A stretch of 64,000 bases of DNA from contig NW_021940918.1 in NCBI RefSeq assembly GCF_004337985.1, positions 1 through 64,000 of the forward strand, given 5' to 3'. The DNA comes from Pyricularia pennisetigena. Its lineage: Eukaryota; Ascomycota; Sordariomycetes; Magnaporthales; Pyriculariaceae. Position numbers and translations under genes: made by a program. Below are positions 1 to 10,991 of this stretch, piece by piece (within the stretch, counting starts at the first letter, position 1; every line of letters starts with the position of its first letter). The notes below the pieces were generated by a model. It was not told where the DNA came from. It saw only the letters and a list, made by a program, of their open reading frames with translations, and did no database searches.

Positions 1-499
1 ACCTATTTGGGCAAAAGAAATGAACGCAGATCATTTGCAGATCATACGATCCACAGGCAAACCTATTTTGGTAAAAATAAAACGCATAACATAAATACAG
101 GTAAGGTTTTGAAGATTGCGTCATGCAACGTTTCAAATATAAGACGTTCAAAATAGCCACATGTATAAATAGGTGAACGCTGAAGCGTTATTTTATTTTA
201 TCCTAATTGGGAAAATAAGATGCAAACCTTAATACGTGGATTTGTAATACATGGATTACCACATGCAATACTTTTGCAGATAAATAGGGAAAAATTTCCC
301 GCCTTAAAATTAAAGGAAGTTTTATAATTAATCTATCCATGCATCTATCTATCGATCCATCTATCGATTCATTCAACCATCAATACAGTTTTTACCTCTA
401 TCTATCTTACTTATAAAAGTGACCTTTTTCCCCTTATATATATCTTCCTTATACAAATATATTCACTTCACAATTTATCACATAACCTTCCTTCTTACA
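1..499 (+). mobile_element. Partial copia-family LTR (LTR0)
   Basis: The sequence matches the distal half of the copia LTRs at 3117, 8814, 10992 and 40277. It includes the stretch of short GATA/GATC-type repeats near 340-375 and the conserved end ...TTACA at 499. Its 5' half lies outside the window, so its target duplication cannot be checked. It has slightly more transitions than the LTRs of the intact element, which suggests an older insertion. Confidence 0.85.
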
Positions 500-3116
500 C
501 TTTTTCCGTCGCGAACGTTTCTTTAGACCCATTGTTTTTCGAAGGTTTCGAAATTATACCGTATTTCTTTTATAAAATTCACGGTGATTTATATCCTATA
601 ATCGCATCGAATTTTCAATATAATAAATATGTTCGCCGGGGTCAGAAATATAATATTTCCTCCTTCCCTATTACCAATTATACGTAATTTCCTCCTTTAG
701 GTGTATAGGTTTTTATTTTAGTTTAACTCGTTTTTAATGGGTCGATTAAATTAGGAAATAGAAATTGGAATCGCAGGAATTGAAAATGGAAAACGAAATT
801 TTCCGTATCCAATAGGAAATTGCTCGTTTACAGTGAAAATCTTCCGAAAAATTTAATCGGTTATTACGTTTGCGTAAATAAAAACGTTTCCTTTAATTTC
901 GTGACGAAGCCGAAACTATTCGTTTAAATACCGAATTGTCGGTTAAAAATGCTACGGAAAAAAATCGTTTGGGTATTAACGAATTGCTTTTCGATAGTTT
1001 TTCCGAATCGGGGTTAATTCCGGAATTGCATTTTTTGGGTTACGTCGATATTGTTAATTGGCCCTCGGTATTGGGCACCGATCCGTTTAATTGGTTTTTT
1101 GCAGGTATAATTCCCAAAAATGGTAAATGGTGTTTTTTTAAATCGTTTTTTTTTGGTTAATTTGTTTGTAAATCCAATTCCTAATAATATTAGCGAAATA
1201 GTTCCTGGTAATTTTGGAATTGGTTAAGAAATTCCCAAAACAATTTTCGTATTTATAATTTTCCTATTGAACAAAATATTTTGTTTTACCGTAATTGCGT
1301 GTATGGTCCAATATTTGTTTAACGTCTTATATTTTTTTCACGTCGATTTCAATTATCTTTGAATCATTAACACCCTGTGGTGCTGGTTCCAATAATAATA
1401 CGTCGAACGTTGAATGGAATTTTATAATATTGGGTAATAATAATTTGTAATTGGTTTCGCTGATTTTTTTATCGATTTTAAAAAATCCAAGCATTATAAA
1501 ATTACATTAGCTATTTGGTCGCTGTATTTTAACATTGCGTCGAATAAAAGAAACGCTATTTACCTCCTGGAAAAATGGTTCCTTTATCCGATATTGGTTA
1601 GTTATTTAAATATTTTTTTTCGTATAAATTTTAATTTTTGCTGGAATTTTCGGTGGAATTTTCGTAGTTCGTTTATTTATTTGTCGGGTCGTGGGGCCGT
1701 GATCGTGGTTTTTGGTTTTTTATATACCGTAAAATTAAATCCGTAGTTTGTATAAAACGGGGTTATTTTGGTATCTTCATCTTTTAAACTATTTTACGCG
1801 AATTGTATTATAGGTAATAACCGTACCCAATTATCCTATTTATAGTTTATATAATATTTTAAGTATTATTTTAATATTTAGATCGCTGGTTTTATTTATC
1901 GGTCCGTTTATGGGTGGAATATTGTAAATAATTTACAATCGGTTCCTAGCTATTTTATTAGGGATTTCCAAAATTTTAAGGTAAAAAATTTATTTTTATC
2001 CGTAATAATAATTTTTGGAAATCCGTCGTAATTAACAATTATTCGTAGGAATGTGTAAGCAATTTTTTCGGCGTTACTACTTTTTTTATAAATTAGGAAA
2101 TAGGTATATTTGGTAAATTTGTTTATTATTATTAATATGTAATTATACTTGGTTTTAGTAACTGGTTTTTCGGAAGGTGGTATTTTGACGATAAAATCTA
2201 TCATAATAGTCTGCCAGGCTTTGTTAGGGGTTGGTAAAAGCTGTAAAACCCTATACAACTTTTATTTTACGGACTTGTTTTTTGCGTAAAATTCGCAATT
2301 TATAATAACCTTTCGTACTTCTTATCGCATTCTTTTAAAGTCATAGTGCTGTTTTAACCGTTTCCATATTTTGGAAATTTTTTGGTATTTGTGGGTTTTA
2401 TTTTCGTGGATTTCCCGTATTTGTTTTGGTATAATTATCGTACTGGTTGTTGTAAAATTTCGATAAATTGCTACAAGGTTTGCGTTAATATTTATCATAA
2501 AAATTTTCCGTATTTCCTCAGGTATTATACTTTTATAATTTGGTTTGCGGTTAAAGGCGTCAACCTTACCGTTTTTTGTTTTTTTTCGGTCATCAATTTT
2601 AAAATGGGATTGTTATAAAAATTATACCCATTTCATTTGTCGTTTGTTTAACATTGTACTGGTAATAAAATGGGTTGAATTTTTGTAGTCCGTATAAATT
2701 AGTGTTTGGTATTTAATTCCGGATAATTGTAATTTCCATTTTTCGAATACTCGGATAATAGCCATGAATTCCTCATCGTGGATTAAATAATTAAATTTTA
2801 ATTTATATAATTTTTGTGAAGAAAAGGCGCAAAGGTGAAGGCGTCTTTTTTCGTTTCGTTGGTTCAATCATCCTCCAATTGTATAGTCGGATATGTCGGT
2901 TTCGATTTCGAAAAGCTTTATTGGATTTAATATTTTAAAAATTGGTTTTTATGCTATTGCGTTTCGTATCTGTTCGAAAACTTGTTGTATTTGTTCCGTC
3001 CATTGGAATTTTAGATCCTTGTTAATTATATTGGCTAATGGGGTGGCGATTGCGCCGTATTTGTTAATAAATGTTCTGTAAAAGTTTACGAATCCCCAAA
3101 ATGCCCGACCGTTTTT
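500..3116 (-). pseudogene. Decayed Ty3/gypsy relic (RT, RNase H, integrase)
   Basis: Reading the minus strand from 3116 downwards gives fragments of reverse transcriptase end (GFVNFYRTFI...AIATPL), RNase H (LIYTDYKNSTHF) at 2622-2867, and integrase core (DFIVKIPPSEKP, IIITDKNKFFTLKFW) at 1950-2258. Sequence resembling the C-terminal region of the two gypsy elements at 15.9 and 25.2 kb follows to about 900. Stops and frameshifts break every domain. The relic is cut at 3116 by the copia LTR. Its gag and N-terminal pol are not found on the other side of the copia element. It is related to Gypsy-1 and Gypsy-2 but more diverged. Confidence 0.8.
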
Positions 3117-4122
3117 TGTAAGAAAAAAGGTTATGTGATAAATTGTAAAGTGAATATATCCGTATAAGGTAGATATATATAAGGGGAAAAAGGTCACTTT
3201 TATAAGTAAAATAGATAGATGGAGGTAAAAACTGTATTGATGGTTGAATGAATCCTGAGATCGATAGATAGATAGATCGATAAATAGATAGATCGATAAA
3301 TAGATAAATGGATAGATAATAAATCGATAAATAGATAAATGGATAGATAAATCAAATCAATAAAACTTCCTCTAATTCTAAAGCGGGAAACTCTTCCCTA
3401 TTTATCTGCAAAAGTATTGCATGTGGCAATCCATGTATTACAAATCCACGTATTAAGGTTTGCATTTTATTTTCCCAATTAGGATAAAATAAAACAACGC
3501 TTCAGCGTTCACCTATTTATATATGTGGCTATTTTGAACGTCTCATATTTGAAACGTTGTATGACGCAATCTTCAAAACCTTACCTGTATTTATGTCATG
3601 TGTTTTAGTTTTACCAAAATAGGTTTGCCTGTGGATCGTATGATCTGCAAATGATCTGCGTTCATTTCTTTTGCCCAAATAGGTCAAAAGTATACATGCA
3701 TGAATTGTGTGCAATTGTATTGCATTATTTGATTAATACACGTTATACATTGCATAAAGGTTATGCAGTATTGTGCATAATAATTATGCATCATTTTGCA
3801 TAATAATTATACATTGTTGTGCATATTAATTATGCATTATTGTGCATAATAAGTATACATCATTGTGCATAATTATGCATCGTAGTATTTACTACGTGCT
3901 TAAACTTATAATATAAGTTTATTATTCTTTTATGCATTGCATAATATTTATGCATAGTTGTGCATAATTATGCATCGTAGTATATATTACGTATTTAAGC
4001 TTATAATATAAGCTTATTAGTCTTTTATGCATTGCATAATAATTATGCATAATTGTGCATAATTATGTATCGTAGTATATATTACGTGCTTAAGCTTATA
4101 ATATAAGCTTATTATTCTCATA
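3117..4122 (-). repeat. 3' LTR of the intact copia element
   Basis: On the element strand it begins TGAGAATAATAAGC (or TATGAG, see the solo LTRs) and ends TTACA at 3117. It contains AT palindromes built on ATAATTATGCAT and a GATA/GATC-type microsatellite that is longer here than in the 5' LTR. Confidence 0.9.
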
Positions 4123-4389
4123 TACCCCCGTAATTTGTATAATAAAAGCTTATTTTATTATATAAATTATCTGTAAAGTATTCTTCGTTTTAACATATAA
4201 AACCCAATGGGAAAAAACTCGTTAAAACAAAGTATTTTATATATGCACAAATCTAACGTATAAAACCCTTTGGGAAAAAATCGTTAAATATATAAATATT
4301 CATGTCCAACGTTTAAAAAACCCTTTGGGAAAAAATTGTTGGATTATTATATATTTCAGCAAAAAACCTAATTTTTTAGGTAAAAAGCT
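4123..4389 (-). other. Copia 3' internal leader: polypurine tract and short tandem repeats
   Basis: Next to the 3' LTR the element strand reads GGGGGTA, the only candidate polypurine tract, and it is short. Between it and the stop codon lie three imperfect copies of a unit containing ccctttgggaaaaaa (near 4205, 4266 and 4321). Their spacing of about 55-60 bp suggests a small tandem duplication in the 3' untranslated region. No coding potential is seen. Confidence 0.5.
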
Positions 4390-7300
4390 TTATTTAATAT
4401 TTCCTAAATCTAGGAAATATTTATGGGCTGGATTCGGTACCGTTTTTGTTAAAAAATCCGCCAAATTTTCTTTTGTTGGTATATATACCAATTTTATCAA
4501 GTTCTTCTGAACCGCTTCTCTATTAAAATGATATAATATATCGATATGCTTGGATCTTTTGTGAAATTCGGGATTATTCGCCAAATCAATGGCCGCCGTA
4601 TTATCCACCAAAATAACAGGTGTTTTGATATTGAATCCCAAATTTAAATTGTTATTTAAATAAGTTATTATATTGTTCAAATATATTGCTTCTTTTATTG
4701 CGTTTGTCAAAGCCATATATTCTGCTTCGCAACTGCTTAAAGCTACTGTTTTTTGTAAAACAGAATTCCAACTTATTATATTATTATTCGATATATTTTT
4801 GTTATTCTCTTCTGTTAAGCTAAATATATAGCCAGAAGTCGATTTCCGATTTTCAAGGTCATTAGCCCAATCAGAATCGCAATATCCTTTTATAAGAATA
4901 TTTTTATTTCCGTTATTTATGTTATAATTTAACCCAAAATTTGGATATTTTAACAAATATTTCCAAATATTCGCAACGCATTTAAAATGCTCGTTGTTTG
5001 GGTTTGCCATAAATCTGGCACATAAATTAACGGTATAACAAATATCTGGTCTTGTTTTTAACGCTAAGTATAATAGCGAACCAATATATTGTTGGTATAT
5101 TTTTATCTCGTCCTGAGAAGCGTTGTTTTTATTTTTTGTCAATTTGATACCCGGTACCCCCGGAATTAATCCCGGTTTATAATCGTTATGAATATTGAAT
5201 TTATTCAATAACTTCTCTGTATATTGGGCTTGTTTTATTGTCAAATTATTATTGTTGATAACAATTTCGTGGCCCAAAAAGCTGGAAACAGGTCCTAAAT
5301 TTTCTATTTTAATTTCCGCTTGCAAATCGGAAATTAAATTATTAATAATAACAATATTTTTGTTTATTATTAATATATCGTCCACGTGACATACCAAAAT
5401 TGTTTGGTAGTATTTGCTATCAGGGTTTTTATTAATAAAAATACCCTCGTCGTATGGTAAAGGATTAAATCCTGTTTTGTTCAATATTTTTAACAAATAT
5501 TTGTACCATAATCGTGGCGACTGTTTTAGGCCATATAAAGCTTTATTTAATTTACCGACTTTATTATTATATTTGTCTTCTGTATAGAAGCCAGTTGGTA
5601 AATTTATATATATTTCGGTATCAATATCTGCGTGCAAAAACGCTGTTTTGACATCGCATTGGATTATTAAATAACCCATTTTAACGGCTATTATTAAAAT
5701 AATTCGCCACGTTTCGGTTCTGCAGGTTGTAGAAAAAGTCTCCAGAAAATCTACACCAAATATTTGGTAAAAACCTTGTACAACCCAACGGGCTTTATAA
5801 CGATATTTATTTTTATCGTCCGTAATATAACGGTTATCGTTATTATTATTATTTATAGGCTTTTTTATCAAAACCCAACGCCCTTTTATAGCTGATTTCC
5901 CTTTTGGTAAATCAACAATTTTATATACGTTTTCGTCTTCCAGACTATTTATTTCATCCTTACAGGATTTGTACCAATTCTGTGCATCTGGTAACTTCAT
6001 TGCTTGTTGGAAAGTAGACGGGTTATCCGTATTATTTATTGTTAAAATAAAATCTTTATTGTTTGTAAATTTGTAAGATTTATTTAACACCGTATCGGTT
6101 ATAGTTAATAATTCGTCCTGCCATGGATCGAATTTGGGCATCTTTGCAGCAGAAGGTCTGCTTTGAACGTTATTTTCAACGTTATTATTAACGTTATTTT
6201 CAACGTTATCATTAACGCTAATTTCAGCGTTATGATTATCAGAAATATTAACTTCTATTTCGTTAAATATTTCGTTCGGGATATTTTTAACATTCGATGA
6301 AAACTTGTTTTCCAATATTGTTAAATCTCGAACTAAAACGGTGGTTTTCCGTTTTATATCCCATATTTTATATATATTATTATAATCGGTATAACCGACT
6401 AATAAACCAGGTTCATTTCTAGCTTCTAGCTTATTTATCTGTTTATTTGTGTTAAAATAAACAATCGATCCCCATGTTTTTAATATATTATAATCTGGAT
6501 TTCTATTATAATATAATTCGTAAGGTGATTTAAAACCTAATGACGAATTCGGGGTTCGGTTATATATATAAACGGCTGATAGTAATGCTTCGCCCCAAAG
6601 GTAATTGGGAGCATTTGTATGAAAAAGCATAGCCCTCACTTTATTAAAAAGTGTTAAATTTATTCGTTCTATTAACCCATTTGGCTCTTTTGTATACGGA
6701 GGAGTTAAATTATGGATAATACCATATTTATTTAATATTGACTTGAAGTCATTATTAATATATTCCCCTCCGTTATCGGTAAAAATTTCTTTTACTCTTT
6801 TATTGTTCGGGTTATTGTTCAACTTATTTATTAAAGTCTGAAAAGCAATAATTGCATCAGACTTTTGCTTTAATAAGTAAACGAATAAATATTTGGACTT
6901 TTTATCCAAAAAGGTTATATAATACTTGTAATTATTAAACGTGATAGGGGTAATAGGACCCCCCAAATCGCTGTGGATTCGCTCGTTTATATAATAATCA
7001 CTTTGATTATTTGACCTTTTATTTATATGACGATTGGCCTTTGCTTGCAAACAAATTTCACATTGAAATTGTTTATATTCCAATATAACGTCTTTGTTTA
7101 TTTGGATATTTTGTGCTTTTAAGACCGCTAACAACGGTACTAGCCCTATATGGGCTAATTTTAAATGCCATTTATATATTATATTGTTTTTAATATTAGA
7201 ATTGCTAATATTCAAAATATTGTTATCCGAGTTTTGTTTAAAAACTTGGGCCGGAATATAGTATAATCCATTGGATTTGTAACCTTTTGTAAGCAATTTA

Positions 7301-8532
7301 TTCTGTCTGAATAAAAAGACTTCATTGTTTTGAAAGGTAGTGGTTACATTTTGGAAACAAGATACACTTAATATATTTATTCCCAATTCGGGTATAAAGT
7401 GAACATTTTTAATGACAATCTTTATATGTGAATCTTTGAATTCCAAATATAAATCACCGATTCCGGTTATTTTCAATTTATTTGCATTACCCCAATTTGC
7501 ATATTTGTTTGTAGGCTTATAATTTAATAAATAACCTTTATTACAAACTGTGTTTATTGTTGCAGCGCTATCTATCACAAATTTGTGCATTCCCTTCAAA
7601 TTATTCAAATAATCTGGGATATTGTCAGCTCCTGCAATTAATATATTATTTAATATATTATTGGGGGTATCTGGGCTTACTTCTTCAATTGTATCCCAAT
7701 TTCGTTCGTCAAAAGTCGAATCGTTATTTGATAAATCGATTAAAGTATTAATCGAAGCATTTTCGTCGGGACTTTTGTTTTTATCGTTATTTTTCAAACG
7801 ATTTTTCTTTGTTAAACCGTCCCATGACTTTGGTGCTGTATTTGGTTTCAGATACCAGCATTTATCAACAGAGTGACCTGTTAATTTGCAAAATTTGCAA
7901 AATTTGCCTTTATTTTTGGCTTTTTCGATTCGATTTTTGAACGAATTCTTTTTATTTCCAAATTTATTGGTAAATAAAATCTTATTGTCATTTTTACCTC
8001 TGGATTCGTCAATTAAATGTGCAAATAACGAATCCGTATTGTATGACTTTGGATCATTTCTTAATGCCTGACTAACATTAGAAATAAAGCCTTCATATGA
8101 ATTATCTAATGAATTTAAAACCCATGATATAATTATTTGTTCAGGGATAATTATATCTTTAGATTTTAAATTATCGGATAATTCTTTTATTTTATTAAGG
8201 TATTCTTCGATATCCTTAAATTTCTGTGGAGTTGTATTAAAAAACTCCCTAGCGATTAAAAAATCGGTAGTGAATCCTTTCGGATTATATAGGTTTTCTA
8301 ATTTTAACCAAGCTTCTTTTGTGGTATTTTCGTTCCTTATTTGCAATAAAGGACCGTCTTCACACAAAAGTGTTAATAAAGCTAACGCTTTATTATCATT
8401 TTCACCGATTTCAGTAATATTGTGAATATAACCTTTTTCGGTGAAAATGGCTTTGGTTCTGAGGGACCAGATAATATAGTTCTCTGTACCCTTCAGTTTT
8501 GGGATAGAAATCTTGTCTCCAAAACCCGACAT
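4390..8532 (-). CDS. Copia gag-pol polyprotein (intact, about 1380 aa)
   Basis: One uninterrupted frame encodes, in order (about, counted from the ATG at 8532): a UBN2/copia-type gag domain (1-200); a zinc knuckle CX2CX4HX4C (CKFCKLTGHSVDKC, about 212-225); an aspartic protease with active-site string VIDSAAT near 321; a GAG-pre-integrase HHCC module (HLKLAHIG...CEIC, about 456-494); an integrase core with Asp in HSD (522), Asp in TDNGGE (586) and Glu in GLIER (622), a DD35E spacing; a reverse transcriptase (DVKTAFLH near 960, HVDDILI near 1050); and RNase H (CDSDW, SCEAEYMAL, VDNTAA, 1218-1312). The domain order protease-integrase-RT-RNase H defines Ty1/copia. Gag and pol are fused without a frameshift, as in most copia elements. 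A TTG codon lies two codons upstream, but ATG at 8532 is preferred. Asn-rich spacers reflect AT-rich codon use. Confidence 0.95.
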   Translation of the reverse strand: MSGFGDKISIPKLKGTENYIIWSLRTKAIFTEKGYIHNITEIGENDNKALALLTLLCEDGPLLQIRNENTTKEAWLKLENLYNPKGFTTDFLIAREFFNTTPQKFKDIEEYLNKIKELSDNLKSKDIIIPEQIIISWVLNSLDNSYEGFISNVSQALRNDPKSYNTDSLFAHLIDESRGKNDNKILFTNKFGNKKNSFKNRIEKAKNKGKFCKFCKLTGHSVDKCWYLKPNTAPKSWDGLTKKNRLKNNDKNKSPDENASINTLIDLSNNDSTFDERNWDTIEEVSPDTPNNILNNILIAGADNIPDYLNNLKGMHKFVIDSAATINTVCNKGYLLNYKPTNKYANWGNANKLKITGIGDLYLEFKDSHIKIVIKNVHFIPELGINILSVSCFQNVTTTFQNNEVFLFRQNKLLTKGYKSNGLYYIPAQVFKQNSDNNILNISNSNIKNNIIYKWHLKLAHIGLVPLLAVLKAQNIQINKDVILEYKQFQCEICLQAKANRHINKRSNNQSDYYINERIHSDLGGPITPITFNNYKYYITFLDKKSKYLFVYLLKQKSDAIIAFQTLINKLNNNPNNKRVKEIFTDNGGEYINNDFKSILNKYGIIHNLTPPYTKEPNGLIERINLTLFNKVRAMLFHTNAPNYLWGEALLSAVYIYNRTPNSSLGFKSPYELYYNRNPDYNILKTWGSIVYFNTNKQINKLEARNEPGLLVGYTDYNNIYKIWDIKRKTTVLVRDLTILENKFSSNVKNIPNEIFNEIEVNISDNHNAEISVNDNVENNVNNNVENNVQSRPSAAKMPKFDPWQDELLTITDTVLNKSYKFTNNKDFILTINNTDNPSTFQQAMKLPDAQNWYKSCKDEINSLEDENVYKIVDLPKGKSAIKGRWVLIKKPINNNNNDNRYITDDKNKYRYKARWVVQGFYQIFGVDFLETFSTTCRTETWRIILIIAVKMGYLIIQCDVKTAFLHADIDTEIYINLPTGFYTEDKYNNKVGKLNKALYGLKQSPRLWYKYLLKILNKTGFNPLPYDEGIFINKNPDSKYYQTILVCHVDDILIINKNIVIINNLISDLQAEIKIENLGPVSSFLGHEIVINNNNLTIKQAQYTEKLLNKFNIHNDYKPGLIPGVPGIKLTKNKNNASQDEIKIYQQYIGSLLYLALKTRPDICYTVNLCARFMANPNNEHFKCVANIWKYLLKYPNFGLNYNINNGNKNILIKGYCDSDWANDLENRKSTSGYIFSLTEENNKNISNNNIISWNSVLQKTVALSSCEAEYMALTNAIKEAIYLNNIITYLNNNLNLGFNIKTPVILVDNTAAIDLANNPEFHKRSKHIDILYHFNREAVQKNLIKLVYIPTKENLADFLTKTVPNPAHKYFLDLGNIK

Positions 8533-8792
8533 TTTCAATATAAATAAAGTTTATTTACTTGAAAATGTTATTTTTAATGAGTATAGACTTTCTATATTCA
8601 AAGGAATATTAAATAATATATCCGTTATATAATATATTTTCTCAAAAGTAGAAAATATATCTCTTTTTATTTAGGCCTAAAGTTAAAACTTAACAGTAGG
8701 TAGGTAAATAAAAAGGTTCTTTGTATTAAATAACACAAAGGTTGGATAGAAAGTATATGTAAAAAGGTGGAAAAAGTGGCCTTTTTAACAAG

Positions 8793-8813
8793 CGAGCACC
8801 CGGGCTCATAACC
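8793..8813 (-). promoter_or_regulatory. Copia primer-binding site, tRNA-Met anticodon-arm type
   Basis: Directly inside the 5' LTR the plus strand reads ...gggctcataacc and then the LTR starts. That 12-mer is the anticodon arm of a tRNA-Met with CAU anticodon (loop CUCAUAA), so the element strand is complementary to an internal tRNA segment and not to its 3' acceptor end. Drosophila copia is known to prime in this way from a cleaved half tRNA-iMet. Whether the partner here is the initiator or the elongator tRNA cannot be decided from the window. Confidence 0.75.
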
Positions 8814-9763
8814 TGTAAAAAAGGAAAGTTATGTGATGAATTGTAAAGTGAATATATCTGTATAAGGTAGATATATATAAGGGGAAAAAGGTCACTTTTA
8901 TAAGTAAGATAGATAGATAGAGGTAAAAACTGTATTGATGGTTGAATGAATCCTGAGATCGATAGATAGATAGATCGATAGATAGATAAATCGATAAATC
9001 ATAAAACTTCCTCTAATTCTAAGGCGGGAAACTCTTCCCTATTTATCTGCAAAAGTATTGCATGTGGCAATCCATGTATTACAAATCCACGTATTAAGGT
9101 TTGCATTTTATTTTCCCAATTAGGATAAAATAAAACAACGCTTCAGCGTTCACCTATTTATATATGTGGCTATTTTGAACGTCTCATATTTGAAACGTTG
9201 TATGACGCAATCTTCAAAACCTTACCTGTATTTATGTCATGTGTTTTAGTTTTACCAAAATAGGTTTGCCTGTGGATCGTATGATCTGCAAATGATCTGC
9301 GTTCATTTCTTTTGCCCAAATAGGTCAAAAGTATACATGCATGAATTGTGTGCAATTGTATTGCATTATTTGATTAATACACGTTATACATTGCATAAAG
9401 GTTATGCAGTATTGTGCATAATAATTATGCATCATTTTGCATAATAATTATACATTGTTGTGCATATTAATTATGCATTATTGTGCATAATAATTATACA
9501 TCATTGTGCATAATTATGCATCGTAGTATTTACTACGTGCTTAAACTTATAATATAAGTTTATTATTCTTTTATGCATTGCATAATATTTATGCATAGTT
9601 GTGCATAATTATGCATCGTAGTATATATTACGTATTTAAGCTTATAATATAAGCTTATTAGTCTTTTATGCATTGCATAGTAATTGTGCGTAATTGTGCA
9701 TAATTATGTATCGTAGTATATATTACGTGCTTAAGCTTATAATATAAGCTTATTATTCTCATA
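8814..9763 (-). repeat. 5' LTR of the intact copia element
   Basis: About 950 bp. The element-strand end TTTTTACA at 8814 is followed directly by the primer-binding site. It should carry the promoter for the gag-pol transcript; no single TATA box stands out in such AT-rich DNA. Confidence 0.9.
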
Positions 9764-10991
9764 CCAAAACCCTAAAAAAGGCTTCAATAATCATTAAAAC
9801 CGTAAATTTAGTTTTATTTTTTAATGGGATCGACCACCGAAAACGTAATTTTCGGTCCACTAATAACAAGAATACGGGTTTTTATTGTAAGGATTTGGTT
9901 TAAGGGTTACTATATTACCCTTTATAAAATCGAAAATATTAGGGGGTGTAGGAAATGCAACCTTATTTATACGCCTAATAAAAATAGCTTTAACGCAAAC
10001 AATATAGGTAATTGCCCTAATTTTGTTAAAATTAGGTAAACCTTTTATAATTTTAACGGTTTTTTTTAGCAATAATAACCTTATATGTCCCAAACGCCTG
10101 TGCTATAATAAGGTTTTTTAGGCCTGGATTTCGTTACAATTACCTGTAATTCCGTTTCCTTTAGGGGTTAACCAGCCGTCCGTAGTTCGTTTTAGCCTTA
10201 AAAGAAAGTGATTTACAGGGGCCTGCTTTAAATACGATAATAAAGGAGGTTTTAATAACGGACTTTTTATGTGGGAAACCCCTTTTTTTCGGAAATAATC
10301 CCTTTTATATTAGGTTATATAAAAAGGTCGCCTAACGGTGTGCCGGGTTTACGGGGCCCAATTTGACGTGGATTTTCAGGGTTTTTACCGTTAAAATTTT
10401 GCGTTACAGGTGAATTTACAGCTATTTCCGTATTTTATTCGGGATTTAGCTTTTCCGTTACCGTATATTTTTCCGGTTCCGAATTAATGTAAATTTTATA
10501 GTCCTCGTGATTTTCGGGGTTTTTATTATTTAATTTTATTTCCAACGGGGTTGCGTAGCCTTTTATAACCCCTTATTAGGTTATGTTAAAAGCGGTACTA
10601 TATTCACCTATTATATAGGCGTAATTCGATATAACGTTAATTCGAATAAAGATATTGCACCCTTTAATTTTCAAACAAAACGAATGTTTAACGGTATTCA
10701 AACGTCCCCACGTTTTTCGATTTTTATCGTACAGGGTATTTTTTAATAATACGCCCCTTATACTATAATATATAAGGTTATTAACGATATTTATTCCAAA
10801 CGAGGAAATATATAAAACGTTACTTAACGTAACTTTTTTAAATTTGTCAGCTTTTTGGCCGTAACGGATTTGTATTTTCACAGTTCCGGTGCCTACAAAC
10901 CTAATAGGGCCACCTTTTGTACCGATTTCGATTGTAAAACCGGGGGTATAATCGGTAAAAAGTTGCTTATTTGCAAAAATATGGTGCGTAT

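Larger units (their letters stand above)
3117..9763 (-). mobile_element. Full-length Ty1/copia retrotransposon with intact gag-pol
   Basis: Two near-identical LTRs (3117-4122 and 8814-9763) flank a single open reading frame on the minus strand. A primer-binding site abuts the 5' LTR at 8793-8813, and a short G-rich tract (4123-4130) abuts the 3' LTR. Apart from GATA-type microsatellite length differences near 3250-3350, the LTRs differ by only a few, mainly transition, changes, so insertion was recent. The flanks do not carry a matching target duplication: ttttt lies outside the left LTR and ccaaa outside the right. The left flank is gypsy and the right flank is a different copia relic. Confidence 0.93.

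Noticed and set aside
936..1160. Plus-strand 74-codon frame in the left gypsy relic
   Set aside because: It is antisense to the C-terminal region of the gypsy relic; the same antisense frame appears opposite Gypsy-1 and Gypsy-2.
3112..3116. ttttt as target duplication of the full copia element
   Set aside because: The other flank is ccaaa; no match at the expected position.
3250..3360. CRISPR-like or satellite array in the copia LTR
   Set aside because: It is a GATA/GATC microsatellite of 4-bp units, with no spacers.
3529..3714. Conserved 61-codon frame repeated in the copia LTRs (also 9170-9355, 11,282-11,467)
   Set aside because: It starts at TTG, not ATG, and its conservation only reflects the high identity of the LTR copies; a duplication in LTR4 and decay in LTR0 are tolerated.
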